A stretch of 64,000 nt of DNA from Lindgomyces ingoldianus (GCF_010093535.1 NW_022985165.1:1905642-1969641); one strand, 5' to 3'. Positions 39,900 to 53,905 are shown, counted from the stretch's first letter. A program made the numbers and translations. The notes: a model not told the origin generated them from the sequence alone.

Positions 39900-41720
39900 G
39901 CGCTGGGCAGAGGATTGTACGGCGGGGGAAGGTTGGCGAGAGCTGGAGCTAGAGTTAGAGCTGCAGGAGCTGCAGGAGCGGCAGGGGCTGCAGGAGCTGG
40001 TGGAGCTGGTGGAGCGAGAGGAGTGAGAGGAGACAGATAGCTAGATACCTAGTTATAATAAGAATTTAGGTATAGGTAAGGCTAGCGCTAATCTGCGGCT
40101 AGTTTCCTACTAAACTCTAGTTTCTTAAGCTTTTTACAACAACGCTGCTCTCTTTTCTTCTTCTTATTACAGCGCTGCTCTTTATTCTTAATTCTTTTCT
40201 GCATACACTTAAGCTTATCTTTTATTATAATATTTTAATACATCTTCTGCGCTTCCTTTATATAATTAGCTATAGAGTTCGCCTGCGCACTGTAACGCTA
40301 GGCTAGTGTTTAATAACTAGGTGTTAAGCCCTCTTAATTAATTGCGCCTTTACTATACAGATTGTTCTTTTGCTGCTCTAGAAGCGCTATAACTAAAACA
40401 CTAGTGTTACTCCTCTCTAAAGCAGAGGCCTAAACATTAAGGTTAGTTTACTTTATTTTAAAGTAAGAGCCTAGCTGTTCTGCTGTGTTATAATAGCAAA
40501 AGTTACTAATGTTTAGGCAGCTAGAATTTTAGCACCTCTATGTTTAAATAAGAGTGTTTATAAACTTGCTGTGTGTTTAGTAACCTTAGAGTTACTAGAT
40601 TAAATTTATGTTGTGTAGCGCTATACTGCGCAACCTTTAGCTGTTATCTACTAGAGCAGCTAGTGCTAGGGAACTATTAAGAGCAGCAATAACCTTAGCT
40701 GTTACACTAGGAGTTTTGCCCTTTTTCTTTGTCTGTTGTAGCTGCCTAAGTTTAGTAAGGGCCTTACATCTAGTCTTTACTTTAAAGGTTAGTTAGACTG
40801 TGTTTTTTAAAAAGTTAAAGTACTTTTTATTAGTAATACTAATTACCTTTTTTATACAGGCAGATCTAAAGTTAGCAATTATATAGGAGTAGTTTTTAGC
40901 CCTTTTATTAATAGATTTAACTATAACTTTATAGCTTATAAACTTAACGTTCTTAGCGCTGCATTTCTTAAGAACTGTGTTAACTACTATCTCTTTAATC
41001 TGCTCCTAGACCTCTGTAAAGGCTGTTTAATAATTATTACCTTTTAAATAAGTAAGAACAGTAGCCTTATTAACCTAAACTTATACAAAGAGCTAGATAA
41101 CATAGTTAAACATAAAATTATAATTAACATACGCATTAACTACCTTTTTTTTTATAAACTTTGCAGTGTTAAAGGTATCTAGCGTCTTTTTTGCATAGCG
41201 CTTTAATTCTTATTGTAAGTCCTTCTTTATAACTTTAACTTGCTACATTTTCTTTAATAGGATCTAACTATTATAACCGCGCGTTCTAGCAGGTTCTACA
41301 GTGGAGGTGTTGTGACAACAAATAACTAGAGGCGTCTGCTTGTTATATGCTAGCTCCTTAAGCTCCTTTTTCTTATTATTATTATAATCTTTACTAGCAA
41401 CGCCCTTCTTATGCAGTAACCTGCGCGATTTAATAAGCTTTTAGTAGTGCATAGTTTACACCTCTGCCTTCTCTAATTAAGCCCTTAAACTACCTGCAGG
41501 AGCTCTTCTCTTTGTAATAAACAGATTTAGCAACGCAGGGCGTTTATTAGGAGCTTTAGCAGGTGCTCTGGGAGGAGCTGGAGTTAAAGCAGCGCGTACG
41601 CTACCTCAAGCAACTCTACCAGCCCTCCCACCGCGCGCAGCGCTCCTACTGCGTGGAGCTGGTGCTAGAGTACTTACAGCGCGCTCTTTAAAGGCAGTAA
41701 TACTATAGTTGTTACTCTTT
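39900..41720 (-). pseudogene. Possible second gene of element H
   Basis: Unrecognised. The minus strand has long stretches that read as a basic, alanine/proline-rich protein broken by few stops, e.g. LTPAPPRAPAKAPNKRPALL, ELAYNKQTPLVICCHNTST and, near 39915-40035, a 9 bp tandem repeat (CTGCAGGAG-type) giving Ala/Pro runs. Codon-like structure is better kept than in the AT-rich surroundings, and stops are of the TGG-to-TAG kind. It runs opposite and convergent to the transposase. It could be an accessory gene of H or a captured host fragment. Confidence 0.4.
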
Positions 41721-42008
41721 TATTTGTTATAAGTTAATTAATAAGTAGTAAGAGCATTCCTAGCTATCTGTTTGTGTTAACAACAAAGATAAGTAATTTA
41801 GGGTATAATTAGCAGTAACTACTCTAAAAATTAGTAAGATAAGGCTAATAAGGTCTATTAAAAAGCCTTACTTACTATACAACGTCCTTCTCCTATTTAG
41901 TGGAGTGTATAGAGCGATATGTGCAGTTACCTGAATCTTAATGAGATTTGTGAGGGAAAAGTGGTTACTTGGCATTGCCAAGAATCCAGCAAATTTCGCA
42001 CACGACAA

Positions 42009-42207
42009 TATGTTTTGTAATCATGCACGTTCCATCTTTCTCCACCTCTGCAATGCCAAAGGTGATATTGTAAAGATCATCAAGCGGGTATTCGTAGAAA
42101 CCCGCGAAATTCGAGCCGGTTACATATCCACTACATTTAATTAAATGGCCAGCAATAAGTGCGCCGGCGAGATAGTCATGATTGGTATCAACTCAAGAAT
42201 GCCAATA
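42009..42207 (-). pseudogene. AtuA-like gene, fragment 2
   Basis: About 195 coding bases between elements H and I. The minus strand reads YWHS, stop, VDTNHDYLAGALIAGHLIKC, then SGYVTGSNFAGFYEY and FGIAEVEKDGTCMITKH, the conserved LAGAL.AGHLIEC..YVTGGNF region of AtuA proteins. The stop (TGA, plus 42193-42195) stands where the family has Trp, a TGG-to-TGA change. Both junctions keep frame once H or I is removed with one TA. Confidence 0.92.
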
Positions 42208-42477
42208 CCGTATTTCATCGCTTAACGCACGGCCCCTTGTAACGCACACTTAACTAAAATCCATCAACTTTTCAATTAGGCTTATCTCTACTAATATAGA
42301 CCTAATTAAGGCCGCGCTGGCGTTGTTTAAATTGCTAAAGCTTAGAGAAAAACCTAATTATAGTGTAACATACTTTACAGGCAAGTTGCTTACACACCTA
42401 AGTTACTTACTTTTACTAAGACCTTACTAAACTACTTTTTTATACTAATATATTCTTAACAACACTACTTAGATATG

Positions 42478-42606
42478 TGTAAGAACGGAGCTCTGTACCA
42501 CTACGCCAATACAACCAAAAAGGTGCGAATAATCAACCAACAGTTAATTATTGCGTACAGAATAGTATATATACCCGTCGCACGTAAGCACCATCTCGGC
42601 CTTACA
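42478..42606 (-). mobile_element. Solo LTR of miniature LTR element C
   Basis: 129 bp, TGTAAGAACGG to CGGCCTTACA, with ATATG duplicated on both sides (42473-42477, 42607-42611). Matches the LTRs at 54486-55089 and 62226-62798. Confidence 0.9.
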
Positions 42607-42724
42607 ATATGCTAAAAAGAATGTTAGATATAGCTTATACTTTAAGCTTTTAAATAAAATATAAAACTTTTAAAAAAAATGCTATAGCTATGTAGAAAGT
42701 TTTTTAAAAAATAAAAAATAACTA

Positions 42725-44582
42725 ACGTACCTAACAGGTTGGCCGGCCACACAGGTTGGTTGGCCACTTTTGCTAAGCCCCTACTAAAACCACCCTATTC
42801 TGGCGCAAAACAGCCTACTTTAGCCCTGTATAAAGTAATATAACATAAGATATTATTTAAAGTCTACTTTTACTACTTTCTTAAATATACGCAAGTTATG
42901 CCTAGTTTAATTACACTACTTATATTACTTTTAACTTAGCTTACTTTTTTAGCACACACCTGCGTCTTTAGCTTTTTTTTATTACTACGCGCTTTAAACT
43001 CTTTTAAAGTAGTTAGATAAGCTTTATTTTTAACTATTAAAGTTTTTTTTACTTAAATTTACTTTCTTTTATGTAATTTATATTATGTAGTAGCTTTATT
43101 TACTACTTAAAGCTTTATAATCTTCTTTTACACTAACACTAGCTTATACATAATAATTACTGCCCTTTTTAAAACTTTCTTAAAGGCCTTTACTATAAAT
43201 GTTAGTAAGCTATTTAAATGCCTTTAAATCTTTACTTTTATAAGTATTAATTATAACTTAAATTTAAAAGTATTACTTAGAGTTTATAACTACTAAAGCT
43301 TATTATTAATAAGTAGTAGTAGTAATAAAGTACATAACTAAATGTTAAAAGCTATTTTAACTTATTTTAGGTTAAATAAAACTAAACTAGCGCCTTAAAA
43401 CTCTTCTTAAATATTACTAGAAGTAATTACTATGTTATAAGTGTGTATAAAGCATAGTAAGAACTTAAGTTTTATAATATAAGTAATTTATTTACACATA
43501 AGATTTTTAGCTTAGCACTTATACACCTTCTTTAAAGAGGCAAAATAACCTACATTAAAAGGCTATAAAAGGTGTAATAAGTGTAAAAGTATATAAATAA
43601 TAATAATCTTATTTTTTTATAGTACTACTAAAAATTAAGTAAGTTATAGCTTTTATAGCTATTAATAATAAAAAGCTAATAAGCACTTATAACTTTTTTT
43701 TATATGCTTATTAAAGTGCTTTAACTACTGCAGCCTAAGCTTATTTATTATCTAGCTGTTTTTAGAGACTATAATAACTTAGTTTTAAAGTAGATTCTTT
43801 TTTTATACTAAGCAAAGAAGTAATAGCAGCCCTTAAAAATAATAAAAGTAAAATAGCTTGCTTTGTTACATTAATACTTTAAATAATTATTATTTACTTT
43901 TTATTACTTTACTATATTACTTTTAGCTATTTTTATCTTTTTAAAGCTATAATAACTACTTTAGTTAATATCTAGCCTATTATAAAGCTTAACTTATTAA
44001 AGTTATACATGTTTTTATTCTAAATACTATACTTAGCTTTTATGTTAGCTACTAGGTAAAACTAGCTTTAAATAACTTTTAAATCTTTATAAAGCGCTTT
44101 TTTATAATTATACTTATAATTAAACTTTATTATAAACTTAAAGTAGTGCTTAACTTATATACTAAGCTAGTTTAAGCTAACCTAGCCTAAATTACACTCT
44201 ACATATAAGAAATTAGCTATATTAGCTATAGCTATAAGCTTAAAAAGAAATCTATGTGTAATAAGCTTAAGTATATACTTAACAACTACTTTTTTTTAAG
44301 CTTAGTTAAATTTCTTAATTTAGGCTAGCATTTTACTTATAAAAGCTGTCTAGCGCGTTAATTACTTAGTGTTATATAAGAGACATTATAAATAGCTATA
44401 GCATGTTATAAAAAAAGTTTTAAGTTTTATTTAAAAGCTTAAAGAGTAAGCTATATCTAACATTCTTTAAAAGATTTAATCTAGTGTTGTTGTTAAGGCA
44501 TTATATAGATAGGTAGAGTGTGGTGGGGGCTTGGCAAAAGTGGCTAGCCAACCTGTGTGGCCAGCTAACCTGTTAGGTACGT
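42725..44582 (-). mobile_element. Element B2, full-length Pot2-like transposon (1858 bp)
   Basis: Ends ACGTACCTAACAGG and complement, TA on both sides. The decayed transposase runs on the minus strand, with its lysine-rich C-terminus near 42900-43100. B1 is a deletion derivative of it. Inserted in A4. Confidence 0.85.
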
Positions 44583-45462
44583 TATAGCACTAAATAACTT
44601 TTATAAGCTAATTTTATAGCTAACTTATAAAGGCTAGGTAATAATAAAAAGTAGATAATTATTAAGACTATACTTAAGCTATATGCATAAAGATTTTTCT
44701 TTTAAATAGTATTTATAGCTAATATAGCTAATTCTTTACACACTAAGCATAATCTAGGCTATATTAGCATAAACTAGCCTAGTATATTTAAAAAGTGTTA
44801 TTTAAACCTTAAAGTAATATTTAAGTATAATATAACTATAGAAAAAGCTTTTTATAAAAGGTTTAAAGTAATTTAAAGTAGGTTTAGCTTTATAAAAAAT
44901 ATTAAAGCTAAGTATAGCATTTAAGATAATAATATATATAACTTTAGTAAAATAAGCTTTATTATAGGCTAAATATTTATTAACTATATTTACACTTAAA
45001 ACTTTACTTTAAGCTTTAAATAATGCTTTATAAACATACTAAGCTAGTTTATGCTAATATAGCCTAAATTATACTTAGTATATAAAGAATTAGCTATATT
45101 AGCTATAAATACTATTTAAAAAATAAATTTTTACACATATAGCTTAAGTATAGTTTTAATAATTACCTACTTTTTATTATTACTTAGCCTTTATAAGTTA
45201 GCTATAGAATTAGCTTATAAAAGTTATCTAGCACTATAGTTATTTATTATTTTTTAAAACACTTTATATATAGCTGCAGTATATTTTTTTAAAAGTTTTA
45301 TATTTTATTTAAAAGCTTAAAGTAAAAGCTATATTTAACATTTTTTTAGCATATTTAAGTAGTGTTATTAAAAATGCATTAGTGTAAGAAAAGTAGTTTA
45401 GTAAAGTCTTAGTAAAAGTAAGTAACTTAAGTGTGTAAGTAACTTGCCTGTAAAGTACGTTA

Positions 45463-46089
45463 ATAGCAAGAAAATTTAGTTGTTGTTACTCTACACTATT
45501 AAAGCGCTACCGCGAGGTGTAGGACATCTATGTAAAGAAGCACAAAAACTAACGACTTTTTAATAATATTTAAAAAAGTTTTAAATACTTTAATAAGCTT
45601 TACATAAAAAAACAACTATTTATAATGCTTATAATGCATAATTTTGCCTTAGAAATCGCTAAGAAATAGGCTAGTAAAAACTAAGTTAATTACTTTATTA
45701 AGTAATAAGACATTAAGCTTATATCTTAATAAACATCTAGCATAGATTCTAGTTATAAAAAAGCTAACTTAGCTTTTAAATATAAGCTGTATTTTAAGCT
45801 GTTATAAAAAAAATTAATAACTATAGTATAAAATTACACTATATTTATAATATAAATAAAAAAAGCTTTTTAATTAGTGTACTATTAAAAGTTAAAAAAA
45901 TATTCTCTAAATAGTAATATAAAAAAGGTAGTATTAAGTAGATAATCTAAGATAGTAATTATAAGTAGATTATAACTATAGCTTATATATATGCTAATAA
46001 GACTTCTCTTACACTAGGATAAATTTATTAGGCTGTTTTAGGTAATGTATAAAACATCTAGTTATAAGACTTTAACTTTAATAAATATA
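45463..46089 (+). pseudogene. Fot1-type transposase segment of element I
   Basis: AT-rich, with stops in every frame. Plus-strand words such as YSTIKALPRGV and KN.VNYFIK correspond to the CENP-B/HTH part of Fot1 transposases (..LSKRYRGV.., ..NWVSNFIKRHPEL..). This continues the frame started at 42290-42365 before A4. Confidence 0.6.
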
Positions 46090-47621
46090 ACGTACTTCAC
46101 AGGCAAGTTGCTCACACACCTAAGTTGCTTACTTTTGCTAAGACCCTACTGTTGCGTTTGCCAAAAGGTCAACCTCCCAGCTAGCACAGCAGAAGGATAT
46201 ATGTAGACGGATAGCTGTACGCGACACACCCCCCAGCTCAAACTGTGGAACAAAAGAGGTAAAACATAGTAAAACAACCTTAACACACTCTCCCTAGCCT
46301 AATTAACAGAACTTAGAGACAGATCTAGTAAGGTAGCCTCTGTAATAGACGCACTGCCTAAATGCTCTTTGCTAAGCGTGGGAATTAAACACGCAGTGCT
46401 TAGGGATAATGCAATCCTACTAGTAGAGTAGGGAGAGCAGGGATGCAAAAATTTTTGTGCGCTAACTATCTACACTACGCCGCGAACCAGGCTTATAACT
46501 GTTGCGTTTGCTAAAAGGTCAACCTCCCAGCTAGCACAGCAGAAGGATATATGTAGACGGATAGCTGTACGCGACACCTACTAAACTACTCTTCTTACAC
46601 TAATGCATTCCCCACAACACTACTTAAACGCGCTAAAAGAATGTTAGATACAGCTTATGCTCTAAGCTTTTAAATAAAACATAAAACTTTTAAAGAAATG
46701 TGCTATAGCTATGTGCAAAGTCTTATAAAAAATAATAAATAACTACAGCGCTAGATAACCTTTACAAGCTAATTCTACAGCTAAATTATAAAGGCTAGGT
46801 AATAAAAAGAAGTAGGTAATTGTTAAGACTATACTTAAGCTATATGCGCAAGGAATTTCCCCTTAAATAGCATTTATAGCTAATATAGCTAATTCTTTGC
46901 ACGCTAAGCGTAATCTAGGCTATGTTTACATAAACTAGCCTAGTACATTTGTAAAGTGTTATTTAAAGCTTAAAGTAAAGTTTTAAGCGTAAGGATAGTT
47001 AAGAGATATTTAGCTAATTATAAACCCTATTTTGCTAAAGTTATATGTGTTATTATCCTAGATGCTATACTTAGCTTTAATATTCTCTACAAAGCTAAAC
47101 TTGCTCTAAATTACCCTAGGACTCTTATAAAAAGCTCTTTTATAGTTATACTTACACTTAAACATTACTTTAAGCCTTAAATAACGCTTTATAAACATAC
47201 TAGGCTAGTTTATGTAAACATAGCCTAGATTACGCTTAGTGCGCAAAGAATTAGCTATATTAGCTATAAATGCTATTTAAGGGGAAATTCCTTGCGCATA
47301 TAGCTTAAGTATAGTCTTAATAATCACCTACTTTTTTTTATTGCCTAGCCTTTATAATTTAGCTATAAAATTAGCTTATAAAAGTTATTTAGTGCTATAG
47401 TTATTTATTATCTTTTATAAGACTTTACACATAGCTATAGCACATTTTTTTAAGAGTTTTATGTTTTATTTAAAAGCTTAAAGCATAAGCTGTATCTAAC
47501 ATTCTTTTAGCGCGTCTAAGTAGTGTTGTAGGGAATGCATTAGTGTAAGAAGAGTAGTTTAGTAGGGTCTTAGCAAAAGTAAGTAACTTAGGTGTGTGAG
47601 CAACTTGCCTGTGAAGTACGT
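46090..47621. mobile_element. Palindromic element A5, carrying miniature element D
   Basis: TA-flanked (46088-46089, 47622-47623). After removal of D (427 bp) and its 5 bp duplication it is 1100 bp. Arms match A3. Confidence 0.87.
46150..46576 (-). mobile_element. Miniature LTR element D (TRIM-like), 427 bp
   Basis: Two 77 bp LTRs (46150-46226, 46500-46576), CCTAC duplicated at 46145-46149 and 46577-46581. On the minus strand: 5' LTR ending GCAACA, then GTTATAAGCCT, a mutated form of the copia initiator-tRNA primer site, about 270 bp of non-coding interior, and a purine tract next to the 3' LTR. No protein is encoded. It must use enzymes supplied by another element. Confidence 0.92.
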
Positions 47622-47623
47622 TA

Positions 47624-47970
47624 AAGCTTTTTTTACTTTATTTTCTAGCAAGTAAATAAGTAATAAGCTAGGCTTTATATAGCTTAAACAAGTATTTAAT
47701 AAAAAGATAAAATAAAAACCTTAATTCTTTTATTAACTATTAGTTCTAGATAGCTATAGATTGCATGTTACTATAGATTTTATTAAGTACTATAGCAATA
47801 ATAAAATCTTTCTAGCTATCTATCTACTTTATTTAACTTATACTCTACAGCCTCTAGATGTCTACATGTTTAAGCCTTTATTAGCTATCTACTTAGCTAA
47901 GCTAGTAGATTTTATGTACAGGTGCTAAAAACTATTAACTATTATAAAAAAAACTTTTTTATATATTTAA
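47624..47970 (+). pseudogene. Fot1-type DDE domain remnant of element I
   Basis: LVLDSYRLHVT (Asp codon 47759-47761) and, shifted in frame, TLQPLDVYMFKPL are the second and third DDE blocks of Fot1/pogo transposases. Broken by stops and a small indel, and cut by the gap. Confidence 0.65.
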
Positions 47971-48170
47971 NNNNNNNNNNNNNNNNNNNNNNNNNNNNNN
48001 NNNNNNNNNNNNNNNNNNNNNNNNNNNNNNNNNNNNNNNNNNNNNNNNNNNNNNNNNNNNNNNNNNNNNNNNNNNNNNNNNNNNNNNNNNNNNNNNNNNN
48101 NNNNNNNNNNNNNNNNNNNNNNNNNNNNNNNNNNNNNNNNNNNNNNNNNNNNNNNNNNNNNNNNNNNNNN
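47971..48170. other. Assembly gap (200 N)
   Basis: 200 consecutive N. The round number suggests an estimated or default gap size. It hides the left end of copia M and its target duplication; open frames that cross it are artefacts. Confidence 0.98.
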
Positions 48171-51100
48171 TAATTCTTGTTTTTCTAAGTCTGTGCAAAG
48201 AAAAGGGTATTTATCTGTCTGTGCGTACAACTGTGACACAAGACTATGTCACGTGACGCCTAACTGCGTATCTAAATACTGCTATTTAGACACTAGCAAC
48301 TTTTCTTTTTTTCTTTTATACAGACCTTGCCTAGTTTACCCTGCTTATACTACTAAAGCCCTTACAGCACAGCGCCCTATTTATTATCTTGTACAGGCCT
48401 AAGCCTGTTAACTAACACTTTAACTCTAATAGTTAGTTAGTTGCGCAAAACTAGTTTCTTAAAGGCAAAGTTTAGCGCCTTCTTTATATAGGCATCTACT
48501 AGGTTGTTTTTCTTATTAATCTACTTAATTTCTATAATCTTCCTCTTCTTATATAATTCTTAAATTAATATAATATTAATTATAAGCCTTTTCTTGTTTG
48601 TTATACTAAGCTTTATAAGACATTTATACAGAGATCTTAAGTCTATGCATAGTACAATAAGTATTAGAGGTAGTCTAAGCATACATATAATCTAGTTAAT
48701 TGTTGTGCTTAGTGTAATTGCGTAGTTAAATTCTCTTACTATTCTATATAATTTACTAGCTAGTACAGAGCAGGTAACTTATTTACACTTAAAAGAGTTC
48801 TAGTGTATAATATTACCTGTAATTTTAAAGTTATATAAGTTCCTAGTGCGCTGCTCTGTTTTAAGAATAATAAGAAAGCTAAGCTATAAACTTAGGTTCT
48901 TATTATTTATAAATAATCTATTAGTAAAGATAAATAACTTTAAATAAAAAAAATTAAGTAGTATGTATAATAATTCTTAATTCTAGTTATTAATTTACTA
49001 TTAAATTTATACATTTAATGCCTTAATATTATTATACAACAGTAACACAACTTAAGCAGCAGTAGATAGGTTAAATGCTGCCTTAGGTTAACATACAGAC
49101 GTAATATAGGCACCTTGTGCGCGCTGTTTAATGTACTTCTACGTGGCGTTCTCTGTGTTTAGGTCTACTATATAAAGGTTCTTAGCTTGTTCTTTCTAAG
49201 TTAACAAAATTATAGTTTTGTTTTATATAAGCTAAATCTTCCTTTTATTAAATTTTATAGGCTATTTATATAATAATATTGTCTTAGGTTTTACATAGAG
49301 CTTAGCCTTCTACAGCTTTTCTTCTTTACATTATATAAAATTAGTTATAATAATACTAAAAGTGTTATCTATTTACAGCCTTATAACTCTAAACATTTTT
49401 ATGCCTTTATATGTAATTAATAGGCATAGATTATATAAAGAGGTTTTTATATAAAGTTTATTTTTATAGTAGTTATAGTATGTCTTAAACTAATACAAGC
49501 TAAATTCTGCTACGCTATATAGTAGTTATACAACTCTAAATATTATGCGTAGAGGAAAGCTCTTTAAGAGTTCTTTTAGTAGTTATGTAAATAATGTTTG
49601 TGTAAGTTTGTCTATTAACTATATATACACTTAAGTAATATTACATAGCTTATAGTGCATACTATATAAAGCTATTAGTAATAAGCTAATAGCTAAAATT
49701 AACCTTTAACTTATTTTCTAAATTATAAAGGACTATATAAAAAATTTTTTCTTTTTTTTATTAAAATATTTTATAAATACTAGTCTTAATTTTTTATATA
49801 GCTATGTTAATTTCCCTTTAACTTTATATATAAGATAAAGGTTAAAGATCTGTCCCTTATAAACTAATAAATTATATAAAAGTACTTTAAATGTGCTGCC
49901 TATAATTAGACTTTTTATTTCTATATAGTCTAATTCTTTAAATAGTTTTTTAAGTGTTATAATTACACTGTCTACATAGAGCTTAATTACTAAAGTGTAG
50001 TTATCTTTTTCTTTTTAAGTTAAAAACATTATGTCTTATATAAGATTTTTATATAGTCTTTTATAGCTTTTCTTAGCTAGTTATAGTTCTAGTTTATATA
50101 ATAAATTTAATACTACTTAAGAGGCTGTTTTATGCAGTTTATTAATTAAAGTTAGTTGCTTATGTAAATAACCTCTCTTTTATACTTATAAAGGATCCCT
50201 TTATACTAGGGCTAGTTTATCTAGATTTAGTAGTTCTTATGCAGGTTTATTCTTATTCTTTGTATAATAGTACAGCATAACTTGCGTGCAGTAGAGTCTT
50301 ACTAGACTATTCTTTATCTTAATAATAACATTTAAGGCCTTAATTTCCTTTACTATATGTAGTCTTATTTATCTTTTCTTTTTTTGCTATGTCTTTACTT
50401 TAAAACTAAGTAGGAGATTTAAGACTTTATGTAATATTAGGCTATTTTAAGTGTTAATTATATAATTAACATTAACTTTTACTCTTTTACTTTAAAGCAT
50501 CTTTATTACCTTTTGTACAGCGTTAGCTTGCGTAGTAATGTTAGAGAATAGTGCAGAATCTATGTTAATTCTTAGGTACATTTTAAATATAAGTAATGTA
50601 GGTATAAAACTATTTAGTTTTACTATATTATTTAAAGCTTTAATAGCTATTTATAACACTAATTTATTATTTATATAATTATCTAATTCTGCACAGAGGA
50701 TGTTGTATACATGTTGCAGTAGTATGTGCGCGCGCTTAATCTTTCCTATAGCCTAATAGGCTTTTACTAGCATTTATTAACATGTTGCTTTTATAATCTT
50801 TACATAATTCTAGAAATCTTTAGATGCAAAGTTTATACTAAAGTTATGTATAATATAATTAAGTAAGCTTTAATATGTGTTAATTTAATACTTATAAAGC
50901 GCGTCCTAGGTATCTTGTGCAGATATTAATTTTAAAAAGGTTGCTGCTTAGAATAATATATTTATGTTAATTATATATAGTATGTCTTAGTTACTAATTT
51001 ATATAACATTAATTACTATTTTGTAATTAAAGTATAAATTATCCTTAATTATAAACTTAAATCTTTATAGTGCTAAGTTATGTAGCTAATATATGTAGTA

Positions 51101-53905
51101 GAACTTCTTAATTTCTTTAAGTATAAAGGGATTAGCGTTGTATCTAGCGTTCTTAAGCATTATGTAAAGCTGTTCTGTACAAGGATAGCTAAACCTTTTA
51201 TGCAGTTATTAAAGTTTATGTTTTATAAAAAAAAACATTAATTCCTTTTTTTATACATTAAAGAATAGGTAACCTTATTTATGTACAACTAGAACTCTAA
51301 TTCTATTACTTTATATAATTACATTCTGCATGTTATTAAAGTACGCATTTATCTAGTCTGCGTTAGTAAGAGATAGTAAGAAGAGTATTAGTGTATCTAG
51401 TATATAATATGTAACACTACTAACTAAATTAGTAATTTGTATAGTACTAATTAATTCTATTAATTTTTATTTTTTAAAGCTAATACTCTTCTTGTTTAGT
51501 GTCTAGTCTACTTTTATATAAGAAAATTTTTATAAGTATGCTTTAAGTTATAACTTTCTTATAGTAGAAATTCTTACAGCGCTAGTATTCTATAGTTTAC
51601 TTTAGTATACTATATAATATTAATTCTTAAGAATAAACTATTCTGCGCATTCTTTAGGTTTTAGGCTGTATATGTCCTCTACTGTCACACAGTAGAGAAA
51701 TGTAGTAAAGGTAAGGTAGTTAATAATCTTCTTACTTTTCTTTTTATTTAAGTTATTATTATATAACTTTTTTTTCTCTTACTTTAGTTTACTTTTAAAT
51801 TCTTAAATATATATGTTTACTTCTTTACATATTAGGGTCTTATTATAGAATTTTTTATACAAAGAGATGTACTAGTGTTTTATATAGAATTAATTTATGT
51901 AAGAATAATTTGTTAACTAACATTTTTTCTTATAGCAGATAAAGCATTACTTTAATTATATAAAAAAGTGTAATCTAGATAATTTTTTATATCTCTTTAG
52001 ACTTTTTTTATATTGTTAGAAGCTAATTATATAAGAAAAGTTATATCTTTTATTAGTGTAATACATGTCTTTTAGTTTATTTAGGAATGTGTTATTCTAC
52101 TAATTAATTATAACCTAAAGTGCTAAACAAAGGTTACTGTACAGTGCCTTATATATAAGCTTAATTAAGAATATTACTTATTTAAGTTTAAGTTATCTTT
52201 AGCATGCTTATATAACAGTAGTGTAAAGCAGTATCTTACCTTAAAATTATAGACTAAGAGCTTTTTATATAAAAGTAAGTTTATTAATTATAGCTTTAAA
52301 AGCTTTATGTAGAGTTTTTATAAAGTTTTTTTACTTAATTTATATAAAGCTTATTATTATTTAATCTATTTAATACTAGTTATAATTTACATTAGTATTA
52401 AAGTAATTACTAAGCTGTTTATACAGGACCCTCTATGTCTTCCTAAGGCTAATATTGTAAAGGTAGAACATGTGTGCACAGCCTTTAAAAATATTAGGGA
52501 AGATGCTTGCGTATAAGGCTTTATAGATAGCAAGGTGTTAGCAAAGCTTAATAAATACTATAGCCTTATTAGCTAAAATATTATATAGTTACCTTATGTA
52601 GTTATTCTCCTTTCTCTATGCTTTCTAGAATTATATAACCTTCTTAGGTGTAAAGTTCTCTGCTGTAATATCTTATATAGGTAGAAGTTAGTATAAATTA
52701 TATAGTAATTAAATTATATGCAGTAGGTACAAGCTTTAGGGAATTTTATGCAAAGCTGTAGCTACAGGAATATGTAGCTGCCTAGTTATGCTCTTATACA
52801 GTAAGCTATTACAAGGTAGTTGTACTAATTGCAGAGAAAGTATTAGGTCTGCAGGTAATTTATATAGAGACATCCTCTGTTGCGTTAGAACTAACGCTAG
52901 TAGTAATAGTTTAGTATAATAGTCTAATAAGATAGTAAAAGCGTGTTTTTTTTTATAAGTTTATATAGTGTAATAGCCTTTATTTTGTCTTTCTTAAAAC
53001 TAATGCCTTTATTCTATAAGGTAGTAATTAGTTTTTATAAAAATAGTTAGCTAAGATTTCTAAAGTGTATAAGCTCTTACTTTATAAAGTTATTTTAAAA
53101 GTTTTTAAGTGTATATACATTTATTATGCTTAACACGCAGAGTTCTATAATTAAGTTAGCTGCGTATAAATTAAGCTTCTTTTTAAGTGTGTTATCTAAT
53201 AGTTTAATCTTATTTACTTAATTTTTAATGTTTGTCTACTTTGCTAGAGTCTTTGCTAAGATGCCTATAAAAGGTACATATTAGTTATACATTAATATGT
53301 TATGTTAGCTAGTTATAGATAAAGCTAGCGTTACTTGTTACTTTATAGTAGTTAATTATGTGTTGTTGCGCGCTGTCTTACTTCTTATTATACGCTGCCT
53401 CTAAATAGCCTTGTGTAAAAAGATAAAACAGACTTTCTAGCATTAAATAAGTACTTCTATTTATATAATACCTCTAAACAGTATTGTACAGACAGGTTTT
53501 CTGCTCTTTATTAAGTAACTAAATAGAGATTTATAGCTACTTGCATGTAAATTAGACTCTGTCTTTACTCTTACTAATTTATAGTTAAATTAGTAAGAGA
53601 AAGAATTTCTTTTATACATAATTCTTTAAATAAAAAGGTATAAAAAGAGCTTTTTGTTTTATAGCATTTAAACTACTAATTAGTGTTAAATAGACTCTAT
53701 GCTAGCTATGCAAAGCAAAGAGGTTTGCACAGTGTACACATTGCGCGGCGGGGGGGGGGGGGGGGGGGGCGGGGAAACCGGGGTGATTCTTGTTTTTCTA
53801 AGTCTGTGCGAAGGAAAGGGTATTTATCTGTCTGTGCGTACAACTGTGACACAAGACTATGTCACGTGACGCCCAACCGCGTATCTAAATACTGCTATTT
53901 GGACA
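48171..53905 (-). mobile_element. Ty1/copia retrotransposon M, minus strand, RIP-inactivated
   Basis: LTR sequence at both ends (48171-48290 cut by the gap; about 53787-53905), starting TGTCCAAATAGC on the minus strand. Minus-strand 48870-48500 reads as the copia RNase H C-terminus: SVLASKLYRIVREFNYAITL and LILIVLCIDLRSLYKCLIKL followed by TNKKRLIIN. The remaining pol and gag lie upstream to about 53700 as AT-rich, stop-filled sequence. A run of 20 G at 53750-53769 lies just inside the 5' LTR. Confidence 0.82.
53750..53769. repeat. Poly-G tract (20 G)
   Basis: Twenty G in a row, then C and GGGG, between the 5' LTR and interior of M. Homopolymers like this are unstable and are also typical sequencing or assembly errors. 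Confidence 0.9.

Larger units (their letters stand above)
36936..42008 (+). mobile_element. Tc1-like (DD34E) transposon H, about 5 kb with 100 bp inverted ends
   Basis: Inverted ends of about 100 bp (TTGTCGTGTGCGAAATTTGC..., 36936-37033 and 41910-42008), flanked by TA at 36934-36935 and 42009-42010. The plus strand carries a decayed DDE_3-type transposase: IILDN with Asp at 37935-37937, then the LPNYNLIKLT block. The acidic residue of NPIE is now Lys (38040-38042), exactly 34 codons after the Asp (DD34E). Palindrome A3 is inserted at 38541-39640; without it H is 3971 bp, long for this group. The right half (39.9-41.9 kb) seems to hold a second, minus-strand coding region. Confidence 0.82.
42368..45460. 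mobile_element. Palindromic element A4, carrying a solo C LTR and B2
   Basis: TA-flanked. After removing the solo LTR (129 bp plus 5 bp duplication) and B2 (1858 bp plus TA), 1099 bp remain, the family length. Confidence 0.85.
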